The notes: generated by a model from the letters alone, not told the origin. A DNA stretch of 64,000 bases from Atopobiaceae bacterium UBA1367 (GCA_002305995.1 DBRN01000009.1:1-64000); one strand, 5' to 3'. Shown: positions 1-6,970, numbered from the stretch's first letter. Made by a program: numbers and translations.

Positions 1-132
1 TCCAGGATTCCCACCGCAGCCCCCTTCGCATAGCTCACTTTGACAACGCACAGCCCGAAATCTGTGCCAGTGACGCGAGCCCTCCGCCCGGATGTGGCCG
101 GGGCGGCGACGCCAACCGGGGGCGTTCGGGCG

Positions 133-1698
133 CTACTGGCGGTAGTGGCGCAGGAAGTCCTCGAGCTTGTCGAGCGCCTCGCCCAGCACCGCGCGGCGCG
201 GCAGGTAGACGATGCGAAAGTAGCCGGGCGTAAACCAGTTGAAGCCCTTGCCGCCCACCACGAGCACCCTCTTGTCCTGCAGGAGGTCGAGGGCAAACTG
301 GTCATCATCCTGAACGTTGAACCGCGCGGGATCGAGCCGGGGGAAGATGTAGAAGGCCGCCTTGGGCCTGACCACGCTCACGCCCTCGATCTGGCTCAGG
401 CGCTCGTAGACGTAGTCGCGCTGCCTGCGCACGCGGCCGCCCTCCACCACATAGCCCTTCACGCTCTGATGGCCGCCCAGCGCGGTCTGCACGATGGACT
501 GCGCTGGAACGTTCGAGCACAGGCGCATGTTGGACATCATGTTGATGCCCTCCACGAGACCCTTGCCCAGCCGCTTGTTGCCCGAGATCGACATCCATCC
601 GATGCGCCATCCGGCAATCATGTGACTCTTGGACAGGCCGTTGAGCGTGATGCAGAACAGGTCGGGCGCGAGGCTCGCGATGGAGACGTGCTCCTCCCCG
701 TCCATGACCAGGCGGTCGTAGATCTCGTCGGACAGGATGATGAGCTGGTTCTGGCGTGCGACCTCGACGATCTCCTCCAAGAGCTCGCGCGGGTACAGGG
801 CGCCTGTGGGGTTGTTGGGGTTGATGATGACGATGGCCTTGGTGTTGCTCGTGATCTTGGAGCGGATGTCGTCGAGGTCGGGCAGCCAGCCGGCCTGCTC
901 GTCGCAGAGATAGTGGACGGCCACGCCGCCGGCAAGCGTGACGCATGCCGTCCACAACGGATAGTCCGGACTGGGAACGAGCACCTCGTCACCCGTGTCG
1001 ACCATGGCCTGCATGATGAGGTTGATGAGCTCCGACACGCCATTGCCCGTGTAGATGTCGTTCATCGTGACGTCTGGAATGCCCTTGAGCTGGTCGTACT
1101 GCATGATGGCCTTGCGCGCGGAGAACAGCCCGCGGCTGTCGGAGTAGCCCTCGGTGTCGGTGAGCTGGCTGGCCATGTCCTGCACGACCTCGTCGGGAGT
1201 GCGGAAGCCAAAGGGCGCGGGGTTGCCGATGTTGAGCTTGAGGATGTGCATCCCCGCCTCCTCCATCCGGTTCGCCGCATCGGGGACAGGGCCACGGACG
1301 TCATAGGACACATGGTCGAGCTTGCTGGACTTCTCGAACGTGCGCATGGCAGGCACCTCCTGGTCGGCAGCGGTGTTCTTGATGGGCCCATGGCTTGGGG
1401 CCGATGGGCGGGAGGAGGCATGGGGGAGCCGTTGGTCGGGCGACGCAGCCTCATGCGGGAGAGCCCCTCCCGCATGAGGCTCCTTGCCCATGAGCCATCG
1501 CTCGGTCACCCCGAGCGTCGTGGCGAGAAAGGAGAGCGTGGCCGTGCGAGGAAGCGTCTTGCCGCTCAGGTATTGGCTGAGCTGGCTCTTGCCCAGCTTC
1601 TGCCCTTGGCCTGCGGCCATGCGGAGCAGGTCCACCTGCTTGAGGCCGCGCAGGGCCATCGCCTCGCCCAAGCGCTGTGAGAAGACAGTTCGTGGCAT
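133..1698 (-). CDS. XRE-type HTH domain fused to AlaA-like class I/II aminotransferase (521 aa)
   Basis: Residues about 5-68 form a Cro/CI-type helix-turn-helix (Q-x-D-L-L-R followed by KSQLSQYLSGK). After a Pro/Ser-rich linker, residues 118-521 are a complete fold-type I PLP aminotransferase of the AlaA (glutamate-pyruvate) type. Visible motifs are the NPNNPTG loop, SDEIYD, and the Schiff-base lysine K357 in LNGLSKSHMIAGWR. The catalytic part alone is 404 aa, the normal length of AlaA. A strong internal ribosome site precedes M118, so the locus may make both the fusion and the enzyme alone. The start at 1698 has only a weak GGGGT upstream. Three GTTCAA boxes lie just upstream and could serve autoregulation. 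MocR regulators also join an HTH to an aminotransferase, but they use a GntR-type HTH and a different aminotransferase subgroup. Fold assignment is firm; the regulatory role is inferred. Confidence 0.9.
   Translation of the reverse strand: MPRTVFSQRLGEAMALRGLKQVDLLRMAAGQGQKLGKSQLSQYLSGKTLPRTATLSFLATTLGVTERWLMGKEPHAGGALPHEAASPDQRLPHASSRPSAPSHGPIKNTAADQEVPAMRTFEKSSKLDHVSYDVRGPVPDAANRMEEAGMHILKLNIGNPAPFGFRTPDEVVQDMASQLTDTEGYSDSRGLFSARKAIMQYDQLKGIPDVTMNDIYTGNGVSELINLIMQAMVDTGDEVLVPSPDYPLWTACVTLAGGVAVHYLCDEQAGWLPDLDDIRSKITSNTKAIVIINPNNPTGALYPRELLEEIVEVARQNQLIILSDEIYDRLVMDGEEHVSIASLAPDLFCITLNGLSKSHMIAGWRIGWMSISGNKRLGKGLVEGINMMSNMRLCSNVPAQSIVQTALGGHQSVKGYVVEGGRVRRQRDYVYERLSQIEGVSVVRPKAAFYIFPRLDPARFNVQDDDQFALDLLQDKRVLVVGGKGFNWFTPGYFRIVYLPRRAVLGEALDKLEDFLRHYRQ
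1354..1361 (-). promoter_or_regulatory. Internal Shine-Dalgarno for the aminotransferase domain
   Basis: On the minus strand AGGAGGTG stands 6 nt before the in-frame ATG at 1347-1345 (M118 of the fusion). It is a far better ribosome site than the one at the annotated start. It predicts a second, 404-aa product lacking the HTH domain. Confidence 0.65.
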
Positions 1699-1709
1699 GA
1701 TACCCCAAA

Positions 1710-1793
1710 GTTCAATTTAGGAACCGAAGGTTCAATTTGAATCGAAAAGTTCAAATCTCAGTCACCATAGCACAGCTCGCCGCAAGTTGAACT
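1710..1793. promoter_or_regulatory. GTTCAA direct repeats at 20-bp steps plus an inverted copy: putative operator
   Basis: GTTCAA occurs at 1710, 1730 and 1750, exactly 20 bp apart (about two helical turns), each followed by A/T-rich bases. An inverted copy, AGTTGAACT, lies at 1785-1793. The sites sit immediately upstream of the HTH-aminotransferase gene, in its likely promoter, so its own HTH domain is the obvious candidate binder. A weak -10-like TATGGT (minus strand) falls between the third and fourth sites. Confidence 0.6.
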
Positions 1794-1908
1794 CACAATT
1801 CCACATATGCGGCCAGCGGATGCTCGCACCGGCTCGGCCCTGCGTGTCAGCCGTCACCAGGGCCTACATCCAACCGGTAGCTCATGCCGACGTGCGTGCG
1901 GTAGCTGA

Positions 1909-1953
1909 GGGAGGCCATGGGCAAGACGGTCTCCGTCCAGCCCATGGCCTCCC
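1909..1953. terminator. Strong stem-loop downstream of the 130-aa gene
   Basis: A perfect 14-bp inverted repeat (1909-1922 with 1940-1953) encloses a second 5-bp stem (1925-1929 with 1933-1937). There is no T-run on either side. It lies just past the stop of the minus-strand gene at 2034 and probably ends or stabilises that transcript. Apart from this hairpin and the GTTCAA sites, nothing else is visible between 1699 and 2033. Confidence 0.5.
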
Positions 1954-2033
1954 AAACATGTCCAGTCGTGCCGCAGGGGCAGGTCGCTGGCGCACGCGAT
2001 GTCCCTAGCCGAGAACCTGTCTATGGCTCGCGC

Positions 2034-2426
2034 CTACACCTGTCCTTGGAGCTGCGCAACGACCCTCGCGAAGTCGTCCCGCTTCTCGTTCGGGCTGCGC
2101 TTGTCCTCTCCCCTGCTCGCCAGCGCACCTGCCACAAGACCACCTATGGCTCCAAAGGAGCGCCCCAATGCGGCCCTCCCCAAAGGCGCGAACTCAAGAT
2201 GGTACTTCTTCCCCTGCACGATGACCGTGTCGCCGTACCAGGTCTTGAGCTTCGCCTCCACCTCCGTGATAGGGGCGCGGACGGCCTCCTCCCCCTTGTT
2301 GTTGAACAGGACCAGCTCACCCGACGCGTCGATGCCCATGTAGCCATTGGTGGCCACCTGCTTGAGCCCTCTGGCTATGTGCATGCCGTCGCACCAAAAC
2401 TGCCAGTCATCCATCTTCTCGGACAT
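2034..2426 (-). CDS. Hypothetical 130-aa protein under predicted c-di-GMP riboswitch control
   Basis: I do not recognise this protein. The start at 2426 is chosen because GGAGGAAAG ends directly before the ATG; a longer in-frame extension to 2543 would translate through the riboswitch terminator. Residues about 15-80 are beta-rich (GYMGIDASGELVLFNNKG, then WYGDTVIVQGKKYHLEF) and resemble a small PH/GRAM-like or SH3-like module. Residues 85-105 are a Gly/Ala-rich segment (SFGAIGGLVAGALASRG), too short and polar to call a membrane helix with certainty. The C-terminus is charged. It is monocistronic, followed by a long hairpin. The leader is about 170 nt and carries a GEMM-type aptamer and terminator, the main clue to its biology. 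Confidence 0.6.
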   Translation of the reverse strand: MSEKMDDWQFWCDGMHIARGLKQVATNGYMGIDASGELVLFNNKGEEAVRAPITEVEAKLKTWYGDTVIVQGKKYHLEFAPLGRAALGRSFGAIGGLVAGALASRGEDKRSPNEKRDDFARVVAQLQGQV

Positions 2427-2492
2427 CTTTCCTCCATCCTGGGACCGCTCCGGCCCCTCGTCAGACTTCACTTCGCCCCTGCTGGACAGGGA

Positions 2493-2538
2493 ATGAAAAA
2501 GCCAGCCGCTCTCCCTTGCGGGAGATTCGCAGCTGGCT
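2493..2538 (-). terminator. Rho-independent terminator forming the riboswitch expression platform
   Basis: On the minus strand AGCCAGC pairs with GCTGGCT (2538-2532 with 2506-2500), with an inner CTCCC/GGGAG stem and GCAA loop, followed by five T residues. Its 5' arm overlaps the 3' part of the predicted aptamer, so the aptamer fold and the terminator should exclude each other. That arrangement predicts ligand-induced read-through (an ON switch). Confidence 0.75.
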
Positions 2539-2595
2539 GCCATCCTTTGCGAGGCCCTATAGCTTTGCGTCCCTGCCTTTCAGCAGGTTTGCCAC
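2529..2595 (-). promoter_or_regulatory. Predicted cyclic-di-GMP-I (GEMM) riboswitch aptamer
   Basis: Minus-strand reading shows the GEMM signature in order. GGCAAACC (2593-2586) is followed by a stem CCTGCT/GGCAGG closed by a GAAA tetraloop, then GGGACGCAAAGC (2573-2562), then TATAGGG and GATGGCAGCCAGCTGC. A short P1 can form between GTGGC at the 5' end and GCTGC at the 3' end. The G just before GCAAACC, linked in this family to c-di-GMP rather than cGAMP preference, is retained. The aptamer begins about where the upstream promoter should start transcription. Confidence 0.83.
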
Positions 2596-2600
2596 AGGCC

Positions 2601-2630
2601 ACAATACATGAGGCCATCAAGCGCAGTCAA
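2601..2630 (-). promoter_or_regulatory. Promoter for the riboswitch transcript
   Basis: On the minus strand TTGACT (2630-2625) and TATTGT (2606-2601) are separated by 18 bp. Initiation 6-7 nt downstream would place the first nucleotide at about 2595, the 5' edge of the aptamer. Confidence 0.65.
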
Positions 2631-2673
2631 GTGCCGGGGCAGGGCGCTTGGGTGGGACAGCCCTGCCCCATGT

Positions 2674-2759
2674 CGCCATCCACAGGGGCCGTGTCCCATA
2701 GCTTATGATCGCCAGGGTATCGAGATATGGGTGCGCCATCCACAAGGGCCGTGTCCCAC
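2674..2759. repeat. 26-bp direct repeat, two copies 60 bp apart
   Basis: Copies at 2674-2699 and 2734-2759 share CGCCATCCACA and GGGCCGTGTCCCA with a single internal difference. The first copy also faces an inverted TGGGACA-GCCCTG at 2653-2665, giving a hairpin. The repeats lie just upstream of the riboswitch promoter (minus strand). Function unknown. Confidence 0.6.
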
Positions 2760-2881
2760 GTCCCAAACCAATCCGCACGACGGGGCCCTTTTCACCAGAG
2801 TGCCGAGTTCCCTGGTGAGGTTGCCTAACCTGTGAGGCTTGAGCTCCCCCGCTAGCCCATGTGGGTCAGATGGCTCACACC

Positions 2882-3235
2882 GGAAAGGGAAATGCCAATC
2901 TGTGAGCCCTTGACCCGAACCTCGGAAAGGAAAACCGGGAGTTGTGCAAGTTGGGCGCGGGCGCCGGAAAGGAAAACCGGGAGTTGTGCGGGGCCTTGGG
3001 CTGGGGCGGAAAGGAAAATGGCGACTTGTGCAGATTGGGTTCCCACGCCGGAAAGGAAAACCCCGAGTTGTGCGACTCTGCCTTCCACACTGGAAAGAAA
3101 AAGCAGGAGTTGTGACCTCCGATGGCCTCACAAGTCCAGAAAAATCTTTCCGCAACCGACCCAAACTCCGCACAAGTCGCCATTTTCCTTTCCGCCCCAG
3201 CCCAAGGCCTCGCACAACTCCCGGTTTTCCTTTCC
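2882..3235. repeat. 42-bp phased convergent repeat array 1 (6 plus units, 3 minus units)
   Basis: Plus units begin at 2882, 2924, 2966, 3008, 3050 and 3092, every step exactly 42 bp. Minus units end at 3151, 3193 and 3235, again 42-bp steps. Each unit starts GGAAAGGAAA (or a close variant), then five variable bases, then GAGTTGTGC or GACTTGTGC, then about 17 variable bases. The span from the last plus unit start to the first minus unit end is 60 bp. Positions 2966-3031 and 3170-3235 are inverted copies matching at 65 of 66 bases. The 42-bp period leaves several frames open in both strands; I treat those as non-coding. Confidence 0.85.
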
Positions 3236-3267
3236 GCCAGGGGAGCTCAGAGCATATGCTGGGTCGA

Positions 3268-3486
3268 ACCGCCGTGTGCGGAATACGACTCGGTTACCCT
3301 GATTGCGAACGGCATCGGAGCATACGATGCACTGCATGCCTTAGCCGACCTGCAGATCGACAGGGCGTTTCTGATATCGCAAATCGCATCGGAGCAGGCC
3401 CGACTGTCATGAAGGACGGCGAGCACTGGTTTCACACGATTGAGCACAGGGAGTTTCTCGATGCATGGATACGGAAGCTCCTGTGA
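3268..3486 (+). pseudogene. Remnant of an alpha/beta-hydrolase gene, frameshifted and internally deleted
   Basis: One frame (about 3268-3412) reads SVTLIANGIGAYDALHALAD then QIDRAFLIS, which resembles the nucleophile-elbow region of small alpha/beta hydrolases (usual form IANSIGAY). The nucleophile Ser is Gly here. A second frame (up to the stop at 3486) reads GPTVMKDGEHWFHTIEHR then EFLDAWI, resembling the C-terminal catalytic-His region (GEHWFHT) of the same family. The intervening ~100 residues and the N-terminus are missing. It directly abuts repeat array 1, so array insertion or rearrangement may have broken it. Family assignment is by eye. Confidence 0.65.
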
Positions 3487-3596
3487 CGGATGACGGCTCA
3501 ACCTGGCAGACCGACGGGTGTGACAGGCCATCTCCCGCATCGGCCACAGCCGCATCTGATCCCCTTGGACCTTACCACCTGGACACGCCCGTCAGA

Positions 3597-3639
3597 GAGG
3601 GAGCCGCACGCAAGAGGGCACGTTGCGCGCGGCTCCCTC
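3597..3639. terminator. Stem-loop downstream of the GH1 gene
   Basis: Perfect 11-bp stem (GAGGGAGCCGC at 3597-3607 with its complement at 3629-3639), with a further CGCAA/TTGCG stem inside. No T-run. It is 14 bp past the GH1 stop (minus strand) and probably ends that transcript. Confidence 0.6.
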
Positions 3640-3653
3640 AGGCGGTCCCTCCC

Positions 3654-5111
3654 CTATCCTAGGTCCTCGCCATTGGATCGACACACCCGCTGATACCAGA
3701 AGAAGCTGTCCTTGCGCACACGGTGCAAGTCGCCGTTGCCCTCGTCGTCCATGTCGACGTACACGAAGCCGTAGCGCTTGGACATCTGGCCAGTCGAGGC
3801 CGCCACCAAATCGAGCGGCCCCCAGGTGGTGTATCCGAAGATGTCGACGCCGTCCTCCTCGACGGCCGCCTTGAGATTGGCAATGTGATCGCGCAGGTAG
3901 TCGATGCGGTAGCCATCATGCACGCGCTCGATGCCGTCCTCCATCACGACCTCGTCGCGGGCACCGAGGCCATTCTCCACGTCGAACAGCGGCACCCGGT
4001 AGCGGTCGGCCAGGAAGTTGAGCCAGTAGCGGAAGCCCGTCGGGTCGGTCTGCCAGCCCCACTCGCTGGACTGCAGGTAGGGGTTCCTGACACCACCGAA
4101 CACGTTGCCGGCGACCTTCGCGCCCTCGTCCTCGTCATGCGTGGTGCGCACGGCGCTCATGTAGTACGAGAAGGCCAGGAAATCGCTCCTGCCGGCCATG
4201 AGCGTGACAGCGTCCTCATCGCTCACCTCGAGCTCGCAGCCAAAGGCACGCCGGATGCGCCGAGCATAGCGCGGGTAGGCGCCAAAGATCATCGTGTCCG
4301 CGCAGTAGCCGAAGACCTGCTGGAAATAGTGATAGTTGTCCAGCACATCGGCTGGGTCACAGGTGTAGGGGTAGGTGCACACGCCACAGACCATGCATCC
4401 CACACGCAGCTTTGAATCGATCTCGTGGGCCACGATGGTCGCGCGGGCAGCAGCCACCATCTGGTTGTGCAGCCTGACAATGGTCGCCGGGTCCTTGTCA
4501 AAGAGAAAGAGCACGTTGATCTCATTGAAGGTGAGCCACGTGTTCACAAGGTCGCCGAACTCCTCGAAGCACACGCGCGCGAATGCCACGAACTCGTCGA
4601 TCATCGCGCGGTTCTCCCAGCCTCCGTACGTCAGCTCGAAGTAGGTAGGCTCGTCGTACTTGTAGAGCGTGATGACTGGGTCCATTCCCAGCTCGCGTGC
4701 CAGCCTGAAGACGCTGCGGTAGAACTCCACGCCCTCCCGGCTCACACCGCCCTCGATGCCCTTGGGCATGATGCGGCTCCAGGCGATGCTTGTGTTGAAG
4801 GTGGTCCAGCCCATCTCGGCGAAGAGGCGGAGGTCCTCCTCCCACCGGTGGTAGAAGTCGGCGGCCACGTGGTTGGTGTAATGAACGTCGTCGAAGAGCT
4901 CGTAGGTGGCGCCCTCGGGCAGCCTGGCGAAGGTACGCATGGTGCCACGCGTGCCGTCGGCGTTGCGATAATGGACGAGGCGCATGCCCACGCCGGTGTC
5001 CGCCGCCGCGTAGTCCAGCTGGACGGGCGCCTTGCCACCCTCGTCCCAGCCGCCCTCGGCCTGCTCGGCACTGATCGAGCCACCCCAGAGGAAGTGCTTT
5101 GGGAATGCCAT
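3654..5111 (-). CDS. GH1 family 6-phospho-beta-glucosidase (485 aa)
   Basis: Hydrolyses a PTS-imported phosphorylated beta-glucoside in the cytoplasm, by family inference. Full GH1 length. Visible motifs: SAEQAEGGWDEGGK at the N-terminus; acid/base E197 in LTFNEIN; AFSYYMS; SSEWGWQTDPTGFRYWLN; nucleophile E379 in FDVENGLGARDE; and KRYGFVYVD, whose Lys and Tyr bind the 6-phosphate in this subgroup. One oddity: the usual TLxHxxxP segment reads TLYKYDEP, so the conserved substrate-binding His is Lys. Start at 5111 has GAGAGGAC upstream. There is no PTS gene beside it; the next gene upstream is manA, 620 bp away. Confidence 0.9.
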   Translation of the reverse strand: MAFPKHFLWGGSISAEQAEGGWDEGGKAPVQLDYAAADTGVGMRLVHYRNADGTRGTMRTFARLPEGATYELFDDVHYTNHVAADFYHRWEEDLRLFAEMGWTTFNTSIAWSRIMPKGIEGGVSREGVEFYRSVFRLARELGMDPVITLYKYDEPTYFELTYGGWENRAMIDEFVAFARVCFEEFGDLVNTWLTFNEINVLFLFDKDPATIVRLHNQMVAAARATIVAHEIDSKLRVGCMVCGVCTYPYTCDPADVLDNYHYFQQVFGYCADTMIFGAYPRYARRIRRAFGCELEVSDEDAVTLMAGRSDFLAFSYYMSAVRTTHDEDEGAKVAGNVFGGVRNPYLQSSEWGWQTDPTGFRYWLNFLADRYRVPLFDVENGLGARDEVVMEDGIERVHDGYRIDYLRDHIANLKAAVEEDGVDIFGYTTWGPLDLVAASTGQMSKRYGFVYVDMDDEGNGDLHRVRKDSFFWYQRVCRSNGEDLG

Positions 5112-5734
5112 GCCGTCGTCCTCTCAGTGTGGAATTAACCGTTTTACTACATGATACCATGTGTCGGCCGTACCAAGGTGACGCACACAGTCGCACATCG
5201 GATCGCTACAGAATCCCAACATGGGGAGCAACTCCCCCAGCGGCTGCATGCGGCGCACCCTGCCATGCGAGGGCCTCCTACCCAAAGCCGACCCTCAGGC
5301 GCAGCCGAGATCTACCGGCCGCACAGGTCAACCTCATCCGTCGGCGAAGATAGACCTCCCCGCACTCAATACGATCGGAGCAAAGGACGGCAGAGAGCGA
5401 CATCGGGGAGACACGCGCCGTCCCGGCATCGCCGTGCTCGGCATGGGACTCATGGATCGCTTTTCCACGGCGAGGTGCGCAGTCGCTGCGAGCTGGCCAA
5501 GCAGGAAGGTGGTGGCGTAGGATTGGATTGACCACATGGGAGCGCTGGGCCTCCTGGGCGCCACACCGCCAGAAGGGTGCAGGAAGTCGACGAGACACTT
5601 GCGGGCAACATCGATACGAGCCTCTTGACCATCGCGTTCCCCCGCCTCGTTGGCGCACGGCACGTACTGGCAGCCTCGCGGTGCGACGGAACAGGAGACC
5701 CTACGGGCTTCGCGTGTCAGAGGGCCCTGAGCGC
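5112..5734. other. Intergenic region of about 620 bp with no gene I can support
   Basis: The part nearest the GH1 start is A/T-richer and carries an AACCGTTTTACT stretch that could be an operator or promoter. The middle holds overlapping frames on both strands. A minus frame between 5663 and 5334 has a protein-like segment (ATTFLLGQLAATAHLAVEKR) but no convincing start or family. It may be a decayed gene. Confidence 0.4.
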
Positions 5735-6661
5735 CTACCCGCGCGTCGTCATCACGGTCATGTCACCCTCGAGCGTGACACCCTCGCCCTGCGGGACGAG
5801 GAAGCTATCGCCGATGCTCACGGTGACGCCGCCCACCCTGCCCGTACCGGCGACCACCGTGCAGAGCTCGTAGCTGGGGTCGTCGAGGCAGTACGTTCCA
5901 TCCACGACCACGCGCGTCACGGTGAAGGAGTCACACGCGATGAGGGTGGTGCGCTCGCCGCCCTCCGCCCTCTCCACCACCGGCGCAGGCAACGGCTCGT
6001 GCACCTGCGGATACCTGGATATGCACGCCACCGACTCCTCGAAGCGCAACTCCCGCTCGTTGCCCTCGGCATCCTTGCGGTGATAGTCATAGAGGCGGTA
6101 GGTGACGTCGGTCGCCTGCTGGACCTCGTAGGTCACGCAGCCCACGCCCACGCCGTGCACGGTGCCCGCAGGGGTGTACACGAAGTCCCCTGCCTTCACA
6201 GGCAGCTGGCGGACGACCTCGTCCCAGCGATCCTCGGCCGCCATGCGACGCAGTTCCCCCTCGCTCGTCGCGTTGTGGCCGTACACGATGCTGGCGCCCT
6301 CGGGGCAGTCGAGGAAGTACCATGCCTCGTTCTTTCCAAAGGGATGGCCCAACGCGCGCGCCACCTCGTCACCAGGGTGGATCTGCACCGAGAGCCTGCT
6401 CTCCGGGCCCACGAGGCTCACGATCACGGGGAACGGCTCGCCCTCGCGGCCGAAGAGCTCCTGGTGGGCGTCCCACAGCTCGGCAAGCGTCATGCCCTTG
6501 AAAGGACCGTTCTCGCAGACGTTGCTACCCTTGGGGTCGCACGAGAAGGCCCAGGTCTGGCCGATGCCGTCGGGCATCGAATGGTAGCCGAAGTAGTCCT
6601 TCACGAGGGTGTTGCCCCAGATGGCGGGTCGGGCGATGGCCTCGAAGAACAGCACTGACAT
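5735..6661 (-). CDS. manA: Mannose-6-phosphate isomerase, type I (308 aa)
   Basis: Interconverts mannose-6-phosphate and fructose-6-phosphate; zinc enzyme, cytoplasmic. Zinc ligands of the cupin fold are visible: Q93 and H95 in LSVQIHPGDEVA, E112 in GKNEAWYFLD and H169 in PAGTVHGVG. The 308-aa length fits the short bacterial form. The EVQQATDVTYRLYDY segment is typical. It stands alone with its own promoter (6697-6725), whose spacer holds a CG-centred palindrome, suggesting sugar-responsive repression. The 3' end meets the 620-bp gap. Confidence 0.93.
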   Translation of the reverse strand: MSVLFFEAIARPAIWGNTLVKDYFGYHSMPDGIGQTWAFSCDPKGSNVCENGPFKGMTLAELWDAHQELFGREGEPFPVIVSLVGPESRLSVQIHPGDEVARALGHPFGKNEAWYFLDCPEGASIVYGHNATSEGELRRMAAEDRWDEVVRQLPVKAGDFVYTPAGTVHGVGVGCVTYEVQQATDVTYRLYDYHRKDAEGNERELRFEESVACISRYPQVHEPLPAPVVERAEGGERTTLIACDSFTVTRVVVDGTYCLDDPSYELCTVVAGTGRVGGVTVSIGDSFLVPQGEGVTLEGDMTVMTTRG

Positions 6662-6696
6662 GACGGGTTCCCTTTCGATGACGTGTGAGCAATGAC

Positions 6697-6725
6697 AGAG
6701 TAAATCGATTAATCACAAAAGTCAA
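6697..6725 (-). promoter_or_regulatory. Putative manA promoter with operator-like palindrome
   Basis: On the minus strand TTGACT (6725-6720) and TACTCT (6702-6697) are 17 bp apart. Between them lies ATTAATCGATTTA, a near-palindrome centred on CG as in LacI/GalR-type operators. The repressor is not identified. Confidence 0.5.
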
Positions 6726-6770
6726 CAGGGAATGCGAGACAGGCGGCGGGGTCAACCCCGCGAACCGCAG

Positions 6771-6802
6771 GCAGGCCAGACGGATTGCTCCGTCTGGCCT
6801 GC
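6771..6802. terminator. Perfect 14-bp hairpin between tRNA-Thr and manA
   Basis: GCAGGCCAGACGGA (6771-6784) and its exact complement (6789-6802) enclose a 4-nt loop. It lies 10 bp beyond the tRNA 3' end (minus strand) and probably terminates the tRNA transcript. No T-run follows on the minus strand. Confidence 0.65.
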
Positions 6803-6812
6803 TCTTGTGTGA

Positions 6813-6888
6813 TGGAGCCGGATAGCAGACTCGAACTGCTGGCCTACGCATTACGAGTGCGTCGCTCTACCAACTGAGCTAATCCGGC
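6813..6888 (-). tRNA. tRNA-Thr, anticodon CGU
   Basis: The minus strand folds as a complete 76-nt cloverleaf. The acceptor stem is GCCGGAT/ATCCGGC with discriminator T and encoded CCA. The D arm contains GCTCAGTTGGTAGAGC. The anticodon stem ACGCA/TGCGT encloses loop CTCGTAA (anticodon CGT, reads ACG). The T arm contains GTTCGAGTC. Confidence 0.96.
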
Positions 6889-6918
6889 GTTGTGGGTGCC
6901 GCGTCGCGGCGGTTTCCA

Positions 6919-6948
6919 ACTATACCTAATACCGGTCCCCACTTTCAA
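6919..6948 (-). promoter_or_regulatory. Promoter of tRNA-Thr
   Basis: On the minus strand TTGAAA (6948-6943) and TATAGT (6924-6919) are 18 bp apart, about 30 bp before the tRNA 5' end. Confidence 0.65.
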
Positions 6949-6970
6949 GCCCCGGTTATGGCGATCTTGA

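Noticed and set aside
2882..3235. Resemblance of the 42-bp arrays to a CRISPR array
   Set aside because: Repeats are imperfect, variable parts are only about 17 bp, units invert within the array, some variable parts are copies of each other, and no cas gene is present.
2859..3302. Open frames through array 1 encoding ERKxGSCA-type repeats
   Set aside because: A 42-bp period keeps several frames open on both strands at once. Frames continue unchanged through the orientation switch, lack ribosome sites, and look the same in all arrays.
5334..5663. 109-aa minus frame between GH1 and manA
   Set aside because: Some segments look protein-like, but there is no ribosome site or recognisable family; left as possible gene debris.
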